Below, one piece after another: positions 1 to 6,273 of a stretch of 8,815 bases of DNA; the first letter of the stretch is position 1; each line of letters opens with the position of its first letter. Source of the stretch: Planctomycetota bacterium (GTDB lineage Bacteria > Planctomycetota > Phycisphaerae > SM23-33); NCBI GenBank assembly GCA_021160865.1, contig JAGHBS010000132.1, positions 1-8,815 of the forward strand, in the 5' to 3' direction. The position numbers and the translations under genes were made by a program. The notes below the pieces were generated by a model. It was not told the DNA's origin and made no database searches. It saw nothing but the letters and a program-made list of their open reading frames with translations.

Positions 1-89
1 CCCCGTGATTTTTTGTTTTTTTCATGGGATAACCTGCTCGGATTACCCTCTATTCCATTACGTACTATATCAAAAATCGAAAAATTCCA

Positions 90-164
90 TCGGGGCGACT
101 GGATTTGAACCAGCGACCTCTGCGTCCCGAACGCAGCGCTCTGACCAAGCTGAGCTACGCCCCG
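90..164 (-). tRNA. tRNA-Pro (anticodon CGG)
   Basis: A 75-nt cloverleaf reads on the minus strand. The 7-bp acceptor stem is CGGGGCG/CGCCCCG with discriminator A. The D stem is GCTC/GAGC. The anticodon stem is CTGCG/CGCAG around loop TTCGGGA, placing CGG at positions 34-36 and so reading proline codon CCG. The variable loop has 5 nt and the T arm is GCTGG-TTCAAAT-CCAGT. CCA is not encoded and must be added enzymatically. The gene lies on the same strand about 100 bp after rnpB. Two short U-tracts (complement of 72-76 and 80-84) follow the 3' end and may help end transcription. Confidence 0.97.
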
Positions 165-245
165 TCCTGCATCGGTCATTCATTCATTGCATAGATTATC
201 TCGAAACAATGCACAAATCATTCTACTCGAAAATGCATGAAAGCG

Positions 246-257
246 AAAATAAAAAAT
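246..257 (-). terminator. U-tract after rnpB, possible terminator or 3' processing region
   Basis: On the minus strand, GAGGGGC followed by ATTTTTTATTTT comes directly after the 3' strand of the RNase P RNA P1 helix. A U-rich run just after a strong GC-rich helix resembles intrinsic termination, with P1 as the hairpin. However, P1 closes over about 450 nt and a 7-nt spacer separates it from the U-run, so the match is imperfect. Some transcripts may read through into the tRNA gene. Confidence 0.4.
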
Positions 258-264
258 GCCCCTC

Positions 265-710
265 GTCAGCCGGTTGTAAGCCGAGTTCTGTATCCCATCG
301 TCGTCGGGGCGAAGACCGATGGGACGAAGGGCATCTATCTTGACCTGCCATTACTGACAGGCTCTCCATCTTTCGATGGAAGCGGCCTACCCGCAGCCTC
401 ATGGGCCTGGACCATGCCAACTGGCTGCTACTTGGCCTTGCACCCGGTGGGGTTTGCCCTGCCGACGATGTCACCATCGTCGCGGTGCGCTCTTACCGCA
501 CCTTTTCACCCTTACCCCGTGCTCAAGCACGAGGCGGTATGTTTTCTGTGGCACTTTCCCTATCCCACATCAGCTTTCACTGTGCATACTTTCCAGAGAA
601 GCAGGCACGTGAAAAGCTGACACAGGACGGTGGGTGTTACCCACCACCGTGGTCCAGCGGTGCTCGGACTTTCCTCTTCCCCTAAGGGAAGCGCCCTTCC
701 ACCGGCTGAC
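265..710 (-). ncRNA. rnpB: RNase P RNA (catalytic subunit, bacterial type)
   Basis: This RNA is the ribozyme of RNase P, which removes 5' leaders from pre-tRNAs. The ends are set by a perfect 10-bp P1 helix: GTCAGCCGGT (701-710) pairs with ACCGGCTGAC (265-274). Conserved landmarks follow in order on the minus strand: GAGGAAAGTCC (676-666), an ACAGAAAACATACCGCC-type block (549-533), GCGGTAAGAGCGCACCG (about 499-483), GTAGGCCGCTT (390-380), AGATAGATGC (340-331) and ACAGAACTCGGCTTAC (291-276). A GGT in the apical region near 411-413 could be the L15 site that pairs with tRNA CCA. That assignment is tentative. The roughly 446-nt length is at the larger end of the usual range. It lies 58 bp after aroB, behind its own -10 region. 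Confidence 0.97.
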
Positions 711-712
711 GT

Positions 713-723
713 ATTATATTATA
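713..723 (-). promoter_or_regulatory. rnpB -10 region (two overlapping TATAAT boxes)
   Basis: On the minus strand TATAATATAAT contains two perfect TATAAT hexamers, at 718-723 and 713-718. The upstream box ends 7 nt before the 5' base of the P1 helix (710), the right distance for initiation at about 710-711 and a transcript that starts with P1. No good -35 hexamer is seen 16-19 bp upstream (the sequence there is GCTCCG-like), and there is no TGn extension. This would give rnpB a promoter independent of the aroB operon. Confidence 0.7.
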
Positions 724-768
724 CGACACAATTGCATTAACGGAGCATAGTTTCTGCACCGAAAGGTA

Positions 769-1959
769 TCACTTCATCAATGCCATAATGGCTTGTTTGA
801 TTTCTTCTTCGCTGACGTCATCGAATATCTCTACTTTTCCTAATTGCCCAGCCGGCAGGATGAATCTCGGCCGGCCGAGAGAGGCTTTTTTGTCCCTGGC
901 AATGAAGTCTTGCAGATGACCTACATCATGAACTTCCTCCGGTAGGGGGGGCAAATCGGCAAATCGTGTTGGTAGTGATAGTTTCTTCAAAATGGTAGCG
1001 AGGCGCTCAATGGCTTGTTCGTCGATTAGATTTCGATTCCTGGCGATATGACAGGCAGCGACCATTCCCAGCGAGACAGCCTGGCCGTGGGAAACCAGAC
1101 CATAGCCGCCGGCAGCCTCGATTGCATGGCCAATGGTATGCCCAAAGTTCAAATGTGCCCGCTGACCGGCTTCATGCTCATCAGCAGCGACTACCGCCGA
1201 CTTAATCGCCACGTTCCGCGCAATCAATTCGGTCAGTATGTCGGCGTCGAAGGAGAAGATTTTTTCGGCATTTTCTTCGATGAAATCGAGAAGCGTAGCG
1301 TTTCTGATAACGCCGTGCTTGACGCACTCTGCCAGTCCATTACCCATCTGACCGGCTGGTAGGGTCTTCAGTACCGTTGGATCGATTATGACCGCACGGG
1401 GCTGATGGAATGCCCCGATGAGATTCTTGCCGGTAGGGGCGTCAATGCCCGTTTTCCCACCGATAGCGGCATCGACGTCGGCAAGGAGTGTGGTGGGTAC
1501 GTTTACAAAATCTATACCACGCAAAGCAGTAGCGGCTACAAACCCTGCCAGGTCGCCGACAACTCCACCGCCCAGTGCTATGATGATACTTTTGCGATCT
1601 ATCGGTGGCTCTAAACTTAAGAGGGCATTCATCACTACTTCATACGTGCGGATGTTCTTATGCTCTTCACCAGCGGGAAAGTCTATATGATCTGCAATGA
1701 AGCCAGCCTGCTGAAGCGAACCCATAACGTCTGCACAGTATAACTGCCGGACGGTTGAGTCGGTAATGATAACCGCTCTACCTGTGTTTTTTCTGCCAGG
1801 TAGATTGGTAAGTAGTTGACCGACCTTGCTGATAAGTCCTGCCCCGATGGAGACTGTATAACTCCTCTCAGCAAGGTCCACCCGCACCGTGCGGTGGTTC
1901 TTTGAGGAGATTTCTCCATCAGTGCCTTCTTCTGGCGTGTGGGGATGCGAATTGTTCAT
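769..1959 (-). CDS. aroB: 3-dehydroquinate synthase
   Basis: Cytoplasmic NAD- and divalent-metal-dependent enzyme that converts DAHP to 3-dehydroquinate, the second shikimate step. The 396-residue product has the nucleotide-binding GGGVVGDLAGF stretch (about 120-130), then AATALRGID and PTTLLADVDAAIGGKTG (145-161). Metal ligands expected from the family are present: Glu201 (GLAECVKHG), His264 in NFGHTIGHA and His281 in SHGQA. Lys204 and His268 also match active-site positions. Asp151 occupies a position that is Gln in E. coli (LLSQVD). The protein is longer than the usual ~360 residues mainly through a hydrophilic N-terminal extension of about 24 residues. The ATG overlaps the stop of the upstream gene as ATGA, and GAAGAAGGG lies upstream, supporting this start and translational coupling. 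Confidence 0.97.
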   Translation of the reverse strand: MNNSHPHTPEEGTDGEISSKNHRTVRVDLAERSYTVSIGAGLISKVGQLLTNLPGRKNTGRAVIITDSTVRQLYCADVMGSLQQAGFIADHIDFPAGEEHKNIRTYEVVMNALLSLEPPIDRKSIIIALGGGVVGDLAGFVAATALRGIDFVNVPTTLLADVDAAIGGKTGIDAPTGKNLIGAFHQPRAVIIDPTVLKTLPAGQMGNGLAECVKHGVIRNATLLDFIEENAEKIFSFDADILTELIARNVAIKSAVVAADEHEAGQRAHLNFGHTIGHAIEAAGGYGLVSHGQAVSLGMVAACHIARNRNLIDEQAIERLATILKKLSLPTRFADLPPLPEEVHDVGHLQDFIARDKKASLGRPRFILPAGQLGKVEIFDDVSEEEIKQAIMALMK

Positions 1960-2921
1960 AAGGTTGAACCCTTCTTCTTTTCGCCACTCTGCTTTTCTGC
2001 AAGGTATGATTCGACCTCTCGGAGAAGTTCTTCGTCAACTTCGTCTTCTTCGGGATTTTTAGACGCCGGTTCTGCAACTCGTCGTGGCTGAGAGGTCTTA
2101 ACCCTGCGAGTGATGTAGTGCCGAAGCATGATGAACGCTACGAGCATGAGTATTACCGTCAATGACATAATCACAGCCCCCAGTGGGGCAGTGCCTGTTG
2201 TCAGGGATTGAAACAGAAAGACATTTTTGGCGACGATAATCGGATAATCATGTTTCTTCGATGGGTCGCCAGTCTGCTTATTTTCCGGTAGTCTAACGAT
2301 TTTATAGAAGATACCTGCGACTTTAACCCTCGTGCCAATGGTAATCTTTGGGGGTTGTTCGGTCAGGGCGACTATTATGGGCTTATTCGTCTGGTATTCG
2401 ACTACATCCATCATCCAGACGGGGCGTTTGCCCCACCATTTGCTCGGGGAAAGGTTTTTGGTGTATTCGGTTATTCTGCCAGCATAGATGGCTTCAACTC
2501 GGATAAGTCTGCCACGATAACGTTTCGGCTCTTTCCAGAGGCTTTTGGGATTAGGTTGTTCTGCTTGATCGAGGGCAACCCTGCCCGCGGGCAGCATGGC
2601 TGCTCGTCGCAAAAGTACGTAAAAGGCAGAGGTGTTTATCTGATCGTCACGATCATAAACATCTTCAAGGATTGTTTTTTCTGCCTTGCTATATGCAAGT
2701 GCGTCTTCGATAGTATCGGCGGGGATGATTGGCAGGGGTTCGATGGGCTTTGTTGTTATAAAGGGGAGAGTCCCCGGCACGTCGGCTGGACGAGTGGTTG
2801 TGGTCGAGAGCGCTTTATCACCAGCAAGGGCAATTGGGGCAAACAGCAGTATCACGATAAGACAAATGGTGAAAGGGAAGTTCATCTGACTGGCTTGAAT
2901 TGTATTGTCGCATCTACTCAT
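1956..2921 (-). CDS. unrecognised membrane-anchored protein with possible OB-fold-like outer region
   Basis: No named family is recognised. The product has a signal-like hydrophobic stretch (about 15-33, ending ALAGD), a Thr/Pro-rich linker (38-68), an exported middle of about 180 residues, a transmembrane helix (about 247-267) and a basic then acidic tail (268-321, with a Glu-rich segment 290-310). This predicts a type I topology, N-out and C-in. Residues 133-240 alternate strand-like segments: YRGRLIRVEAIYAGRI, WMMDVVEYQ, PIIVAL, GTRVKVAGIFYKIVRL, PIIVAKNVFL. This resembles the OB-like barrels I recall in planctomycete secreted proteins, which is inference. Two ATG starts are possible: 2921 (weak GAGA 8 nt upstream) and 2885 (no clear ribosome site but a more typical 21-residue signal peptide). 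It overlaps aroB by 4 bp. Confidence 0.85.
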   Translation of the reverse strand: MSRCDNTIQASQMNFPFTICLIVILLFAPIALAGDKALSTTTTRPADVPGTLPFITTKPIEPLPIIPADTIEDALAYSKAEKTILEDVYDRDDQINTSAFYVLLRRAAMLPAGRVALDQAEQPNPKSLWKEPKRYRGRLIRVEAIYAGRITEYTKNLSPSKWWGKRPVWMMDVVEYQTNKPIIVALTEQPPKITIGTRVKVAGIFYKIVRLPENKQTGDPSKKHDYPIIVAKNVFLFQSLTTGTAPLGAVIMSLTVILMLVAFIMLRHYITRRVKTSQPRRVAEPASKNPEEDEVDEELLREVESYLAEKQSGEKKKGSTL

Positions 2922-2991
2922 ATTTATAGTCTCGATTGCATAAGTCTTCTTATCGTGAGTATCATTTCAGCTTACATAAATAGATTGTAAT

Positions 2992-3008
2992 CAATGCTTT
3001 CGGCATTG
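2992..3008. repeat. short perfect inverted repeat in the coaB-membrane protein gap
   Basis: CAATGC (2992-2997) and GCATTG (3003-3008) form a perfect 6-bp stem around a 5-nt loop (CGAAA on the transcribed strand). No U-run follows on the minus strand, so it is not a standard terminator. It lies about 70 bp before the upstream start of the membrane-protein gene and could be an RNA-stabilising hairpin, an operator half-site pair or chance. The rest of the 2922-3101 gap is AT-rich and shows no gene. Confidence 0.35.
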
Positions 3009-3101
3009 TACAGCCGAAGTGCCGGTTAATGAATTGATGCAACATGTAGCGTACTAATATTTATTAATAATGGGTTGAAAGGGCATTAATTTGATAATGG
3101 A

Positions 3102-3737
3102 TTATCCTGCCTTTTCCGCATCATGTTGTGTCAGCAGGGAGATAATTTCACTAGCAAGTTCGTCTTTAGAACGTCGGGCAGGGGGTAAGATAATACCCTG
3201 CGGTGAGATAATGCAATTTTCAGATTCATCTTCGCCAATGGCTGAGGTGGTGTTAATCACGAGATAATCACAATTTTTCTCCAGCAGTTTTTGCCGACCT
3301 ATCTTTTCGTCCAGCACGTCTTCAAGAGAAAAGCCGATGATAATCTGTCCTGATTTTTTCCGATTGGCAATATCGGCGAGAATGTCCTCAGTGGGGATTA
3401 ATGTTATTTGAACTGGCTCATCCGAGCGCGAAATTTTGTATGGAAACTGCTCTTTTACAGTAAAATCACCGACCGCAGCAGACATTATCAGGGCATCGCA
3501 GTTATCGAACTGTTCGGTAAGGTGTGTTTTCAGCTCATCAACGGTAGTAAATGGGACAACCTCACAGCCAGCTGGTGGGGAGATGCAAACGGGTCCGAGA
3601 AGCAGCGTTACCTTATGACCTGCTCGTATAGCAGCGGTGGCACATGCAATACCCATCTTACCACTTGAAGCATTGGTGATGAACCGAACCGTATCAATGT
3701 ATTCTCGTGTAGGACCTGCTGTTATGATAATCTTCAT
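3102..3737 (-). CDS. coaB: phosphopantothenate-cysteine ligase (stand-alone CoaB)
   Basis: Joins 4'-phosphopantothenate and cysteine, activating the carboxyl group with CTP in the common bacterial enzyme, to give phosphopantothenoylcysteine for CoaC. The 211 residues correspond only to the C-terminal half of the usual fused CoaBC. The N-terminus has ITAGPTREYIDTVRFITN followed by SSGKMG; Asn22 matches E. coli Asn210, which acts on the acyl-cytidylate intermediate. SAAVGDF (86-92) and PYKISR follow, with Lys101 in the place of E. coli Lys289, then IIGFSLED (132-140) and INTTSAIG. The fold looks complete. The ATG has AAGGA about 11 nt upstream. It is separated from coaC by 148 bp, an unusually long gap in this compact cluster. 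The last ~10 residues are hydrophilic and poorly conserved. Confidence 0.95.
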   Translation of the reverse strand: MKIIITAGPTREYIDTVRFITNASSGKMGIACATAAIRAGHKVTLLLGPVCISPPAGCEVVPFTTVDELKTHLTEQFDNCDALIMSAAVGDFTVKEQFPYKISRSDEPVQITLIPTEDILADIANRKKSGQIIIGFSLEDVLDEKIGRQKLLEKNCDYLVINTTSAIGEDESENCIISPQGIILPPARRSKDELASEIISLLTQHDAEKAG

Positions 3738-3885
3738 CGAACAGACTATCCTTGGTTATGGTTATACATTACCGATATCTTACCAAAACTGATTTATGGC
3801 TGACCAATGTTATCTGCCCGGCATTACTATACTATGAGAATGATAATCAAGACTGAAACTACTCGCACTAAAGATTGAATGCTGG

Positions 3886-4488
3886 CTAAAGACTGTTTTT
3901 CGGAGAGACTTTTTGAAGGATTTTTTCAATCGCACTAATAATTTCTATTGGTTCAGCCATTCTGCCTATTCCGACGGCACCGGAGGCTAATCTACCTTCG
4001 ACAGGGCCAACAAAGTGAACGGCCCGGCTGGTAAGTCGCTGAATGTTTTCTTGCACAGCAGGGGATTGCCACATCCTCGTGTTCATTGCAGGGGCAAGCA
4101 AGATATCACATTGACCGTAAGACGCCAACGCTAATGTCGAAACCAGATCATCGGCTATTCCGTTGGCAATCTTGGCGATAATGTTGGCAGTAGCAGGTGC
4201 TATTATCATCAGGTCAGCCCGTTCGGTAAGTGCCAGGTGGATAGCTTGATTACCATCAATTTCTTCCCAGAGAGAAGTGTAAACCTTACTGCCCGTTAAA
4301 GCCTTGAACGTGAGGGGGGTAATAAATTGCTGTGCAGCAGAGGTCATCGCTACGGTCACACGGGCGCCTGCTTGAGTGAGTTTGCTTGCAAGGTCTGCTG
4401 ATTTATAGCATGAAATCCCTCCGGATACGCCAAGCAACAGCTCAAACCCTGCCAATGTTTCAGCTGGTTTTACCTTACCGTTAGACAC
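3886..4488 (-). CDS. coaC: phosphopantothenoylcysteine decarboxylase (stand-alone CoaC, flavoprotein)
   Basis: FMN enzyme that oxidatively decarboxylates phosphopantothenoylcysteine to 4'-phosphopantetheine. The 200-residue product has the flavin-binding start GVSGGISCYKS (20-30), His84 in the place of E. coli Dfp His75, PATAN (98-102), and the substrate-clamp motif PAMNTRMW (133-140) with Asn136 matching Asn125. The segment GRLASGAVGIGRMAEP (165-180) aligns with the E. coli ACGD region, but the position of catalytic Cys158 is Ser169. The start is GTG at 4488, with GAGGT about 6 nt upstream and only 3 bp after the rpoZ stop, so it is probably cotranscribed and coupled. The protein stops at TAG with no CoaB domain attached; coaB is the next gene. 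Confidence 0.95.
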   Translation of the reverse strand: MSNGKVKPAETLAGFELLLGVSGGISCYKSADLASKLTQAGARVTVAMTSAAQQFITPLTFKALTGSKVYTSLWEEIDGNQAIHLALTERADLMIIAPATANIIAKIANGIADDLVSTLALASYGQCDILLAPAMNTRMWQSPAVQENIQRLTSRAVHFVGPVEGRLASGAVGIGRMAEPIEIISAIEKILQKVSPKNSL

Positions 4489-4491
4489 CTT

Positions 4492-4761
4492 TTACCTCGT
4501 GCTTGACGGAGGAGTTTTTCGTTCCGGAATACGGATTATCTCTTCGGGTCGGGGAATATCGGACTTCTCATAATCAATATCGATTTTACCATCAAGGATT
4601 TCCTGAATTACAACTTCAATATCAGTCATTCCCTCTTTACGCTCAACAAGCGGTCTTGCACCTTCAAGAAGTTCCCTCCAGCGCTTCATGATTACGGTGG
4701 CTAATTTGAACCGCCCGCCCATCTTGTAAACCAGATCATCGCTTTTCAATGCTTCTATCAT
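4492..4761 (-). CDS. rpoZ: DNA-directed RNA polymerase omega subunit
   Basis: Small RNA polymerase subunit that binds and stabilises beta prime; in proteobacteria it also takes part in ppGpp binding. The 89-residue product has the omega core: YKMGGRFKLATVIMKRWREL (12-31; compare E. coli KIGNRFDLVLVAARRARQ), then PLVE and a helix TDIEVVIQEILDGKI (46-60; compare TVIALREIEEGLI). A charged, Pro-rich C-terminal tail (67-89) follows, of no known function. The ATG has AAAGGAG about 11 nt upstream, partly overlapping the spacer after the gmk stop 17 bp away. Position between gmk and coaC is the classic bacterial order and supports the call despite the short length. Confidence 0.93.
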   Translation of the reverse strand: MIEALKSDDLVYKMGGRFKLATVIMKRWRELLEGARPLVERKEGMTDIEVVIQEILDGKIDIDYEKSDIPRPEEIIRIPERKTPPSSTR

Positions 4762-4778
4762 TGTCGTTTAAACTCCTT

Positions 4779-5363
4779 TTAATTATCCTTCCTTGTCTTT
4801 TCGCTTACGGAATTGACAATTTTTATCACATCTTCGATTGCATTTTCAAGTTTATCGTTTATCACGGTGTAATCGTACACCTTACTTTTCTGGGCTAATT
4901 CGATTTCCTCTTTTGCTTTTGCAAATCTACGCTTTATAGCCTCGGGCGGTTCGGTTGAGCGTTTTATAAGTCGGTTGAGTAGTTCATCCCAACTTGGTGG
5001 CAGGATTAAAATGAAGGTTGCGTAAGGTATCTTTTCATGCACCTGAAGGCCACCCTGGATGTCAATTTCGAGGATAATTGTTTCGCCCGCCTTTAGTGCT
5101 TCATAGACAGGTTTGGCAGGTGTGCCGTAGTAATTACCGAATACCTCAGCCCATTCGAGCAGTTCGCCACGCTGGATCATTTTCTCAAAGCGTTGCTTAT
5201 CGATAAAGTGATAATCTTTCCCATCGATTTCACCCGGTCGAGGCTCTCGCGTGGTGACAGAGACACTATAGCGGGCGTTCGTACGGTGGAGTACTTCTTG
5301 AACGATTGTGCTTTTTCCTACTCCGCTTGGGCCTGTTATCACGATTAGGTGTCCGCTGTGCAA
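4779..5363 (-). CDS. gmk: guanylate kinase (TTG start)
   Basis: Phosphorylates GMP to GDP with ATP, in the cytoplasm. Numbered from the TTG at 5363 the protein has 194 residues, the normal family size. The P-loop GPSGVGKST is at 11-19, the GMP-binding TTREPRPGE at 37-45, WAEVFGNYYGTP at 71-82, EIDIQGG at 99-105, the lid arginines in RLIKRSTE (131-138) and DYTVIND at 164-170. The frame is open upstream to another TTG at 5429, which would add 22 residues, overlap yicC by 38 bp and lack a ribosome site. The TTG at 5363 sits 6 nt behind AAGGAG and directly precedes the conserved HSGHLIVITGPSG start, so it is preferred. There is no ATG or GTG in frame. A 28-bp gap then separates it from yicC, and rpoZ follows after 17 bp. 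Confidence 0.95.
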   Translation of the reverse strand: MHSGHLIVITGPSGVGKSTIVQEVLHRTNARYSVSVTTREPRPGEIDGKDYHFIDKQRFEKMIQRGELLEWAEVFGNYYGTPAKPVYEALKAGETIILEIDIQGGLQVHEKIPYATFILILPPSWDELLNRLIKRSTEPPEAIKRRFAKAKEEIELAQKSKVYDYTVINDKLENAIEDVIKIVNSVSEKTRKDN

Positions 5364-5369
5364 TTTTTG

Positions 5370-5375
5370 CTCCTT
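5370..5375 (-). promoter_or_regulatory. Shine-Dalgarno sequence that sets the gmk start
   Basis: AAGGAG on the minus strand lies 6 nt upstream of TTG at 5363-5361. This is close to ideal spacing and the strongest ribosome site near the gmk 5' end. It argues against the longer reading from 5429. Confidence 0.8.
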
Positions 5376-5391
5376 GTGCGGGTGGGAGAAC

Positions 5392-6273
5392 TCATTCGAC
5401 GTTTTGCACCTGCTCCCTGATGCGATCAATAGCGGTCTTTATCTCAACGACCGATTGAATGATCTCGGTATCGTTGGCCTTTGAGGCAATGGTATTGGCT
5501 TCACGGAGCATCTCTTGCGAGAGGAAATCCAGTTTTCTGCCCGGTTGGTCTTCGTTTTCTGCGATAGTAAGAAATTGATCGATATGGCAATTCAGGCGGG
5601 AAATTTCCTCTGAAATATCACAGCGTTCAGCAAGCAAGGCTACTTCTCTGGCAATATCCTGCTGGGTGATTTCTGTTTCAGCAATTTCCGTAAGTTCGCA
5701 GACCCTTTGTTTTAGTTTTTCATAATGCTCCTTGACTACTATACCGGCTCGCTGATTTATCTTATCGAGGTATTGCCGAATTGCCTGGCATTGATGAGTG
5801 AGGTCTTTGGCGATTGTCTTTCCCTCCTTGGTTCTCATATCAATAACGGCAGTGATGGTATCTTCGATTAGGTCGATAAGTTCTGGTACTATTTCAGAAA
5901 GTTCCTCTGAGCCTGGTGGCGTACAAACGCCCGGCAGAAGCAGAAGCGTTGCTAAATCGATATTAAGATTCAAATCAGATTGATCAGGTCTGATTATATC
6001 AAGTTGCTCTACATAATGTTCGAGTAAGGGAATATTTACCTTACTGGTGGTTTCAGGCGAGATGCTCTTCATCTTAAGCGTAAGCTGAACACTCCCACGA
6101 GAGAGGCGATTTCGCAATCGGCGATCAATCTCCAATTCGAGATGCGACCATACATCAGGCACTCGGATAATTGATTTATAATAGCGGGAGTTCAATGTGC
6201 GTATTTCTACCGTGTATTGAACGCCGACAATTTCCCGACTTTGAGTGGCAAAGCCCGTCATTGAGCGGATCAT
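5392..6273 (-). CDS. yicC: YicC/YloC family endoribonuclease
   Basis: The E. coli member is reported as an endoribonuclease acting on RNA including small RNAs. The role here is inferred from the family. The 293-residue length is typical. The N-terminal domain begins with the family start MIRSMTGFA and continues through VEIRTLNSRYYKS (22-34), RLRNRLSRGSVQL (52-64) and LLLPGV (111-116). MRTKEGKTIAKDL (146-158) is also typical of the family. The C-terminal DUF1732 part includes EVALLAERCDISEEISRL (210-227), HIDQF, GRKLDFLSQEMLREANTI (245-262) and the closing VEIKTAIDRIREQVQNVE. The charged middle (150-205) is probably long helix. Its ATG shares one base with the secG stop (TAATG), which implies translational coupling. 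gmk follows, matching the widespread yicC-gmk-rpoZ order. Confidence 0.95.
   Translation of the reverse strand: MIRSMTGFATQSREIVGVQYTVEIRTLNSRYYKSIIRVPDVWSHLELEIDRRLRNRLSRGSVQLTLKMKSISPETTSKVNIPLLEHYVEQLDIIRPDQSDLNLNIDLATLLLLPGVCTPPGSEELSEIVPELIDLIEDTITAVIDMRTKEGKTIAKDLTHQCQAIRQYLDKINQRAGIVVKEHYEKLKQRVCELTEIAETEITQQDIAREVALLAERCDISEEISRLNCHIDQFLTIAENEDQPGRKLDFLSQEMLREANTIASKANDTEIIQSVVEIKTAIDRIREQVQNVE

Noticed and set aside
1..25. Possible start of another minus-strand gene (ATG at 25-23, reading MKKTKNHG)
   Set aside because: Only eight codons are visible and the upstream AGG is weak. It may be a real gene beginning at the edge, but the window cannot show it.
176..189. TCAT repeated three times between rnpB and the tRNA
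   Set aside because: Three tetranucleotide copies are within chance expectation and too short to suggest a phase-variable repeat.
5..343. Plus-strand reading frame containing GATGFEPATSASRTQRSD
   Set aside because: This is the familiar artefact of translating the antisense of a tRNA gene (here tRNA-Pro), continuing into the antisense of rnpB. It is not a protein gene.
223..685. Several reading frames on both strands across 223-685
   Set aside because: They lie inside the RNase P RNA gene, whose conserved blocks explain the sequence, and none resembles a protein family.
1683..1919. 78-codon minus-strand frame inside aroB
   Set aside because: It is an alternative frame entirely within the well-supported aroB coding sequence.
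2355..2990. 211-codon plus-strand reading frame
   Set aside because: It is antisense to the membrane-protein gene, has Cys/Phe/Ile-rich shadow composition and no recognisable domain. The minus-strand frame has a signal peptide, a TM helix and coupling to aroB.
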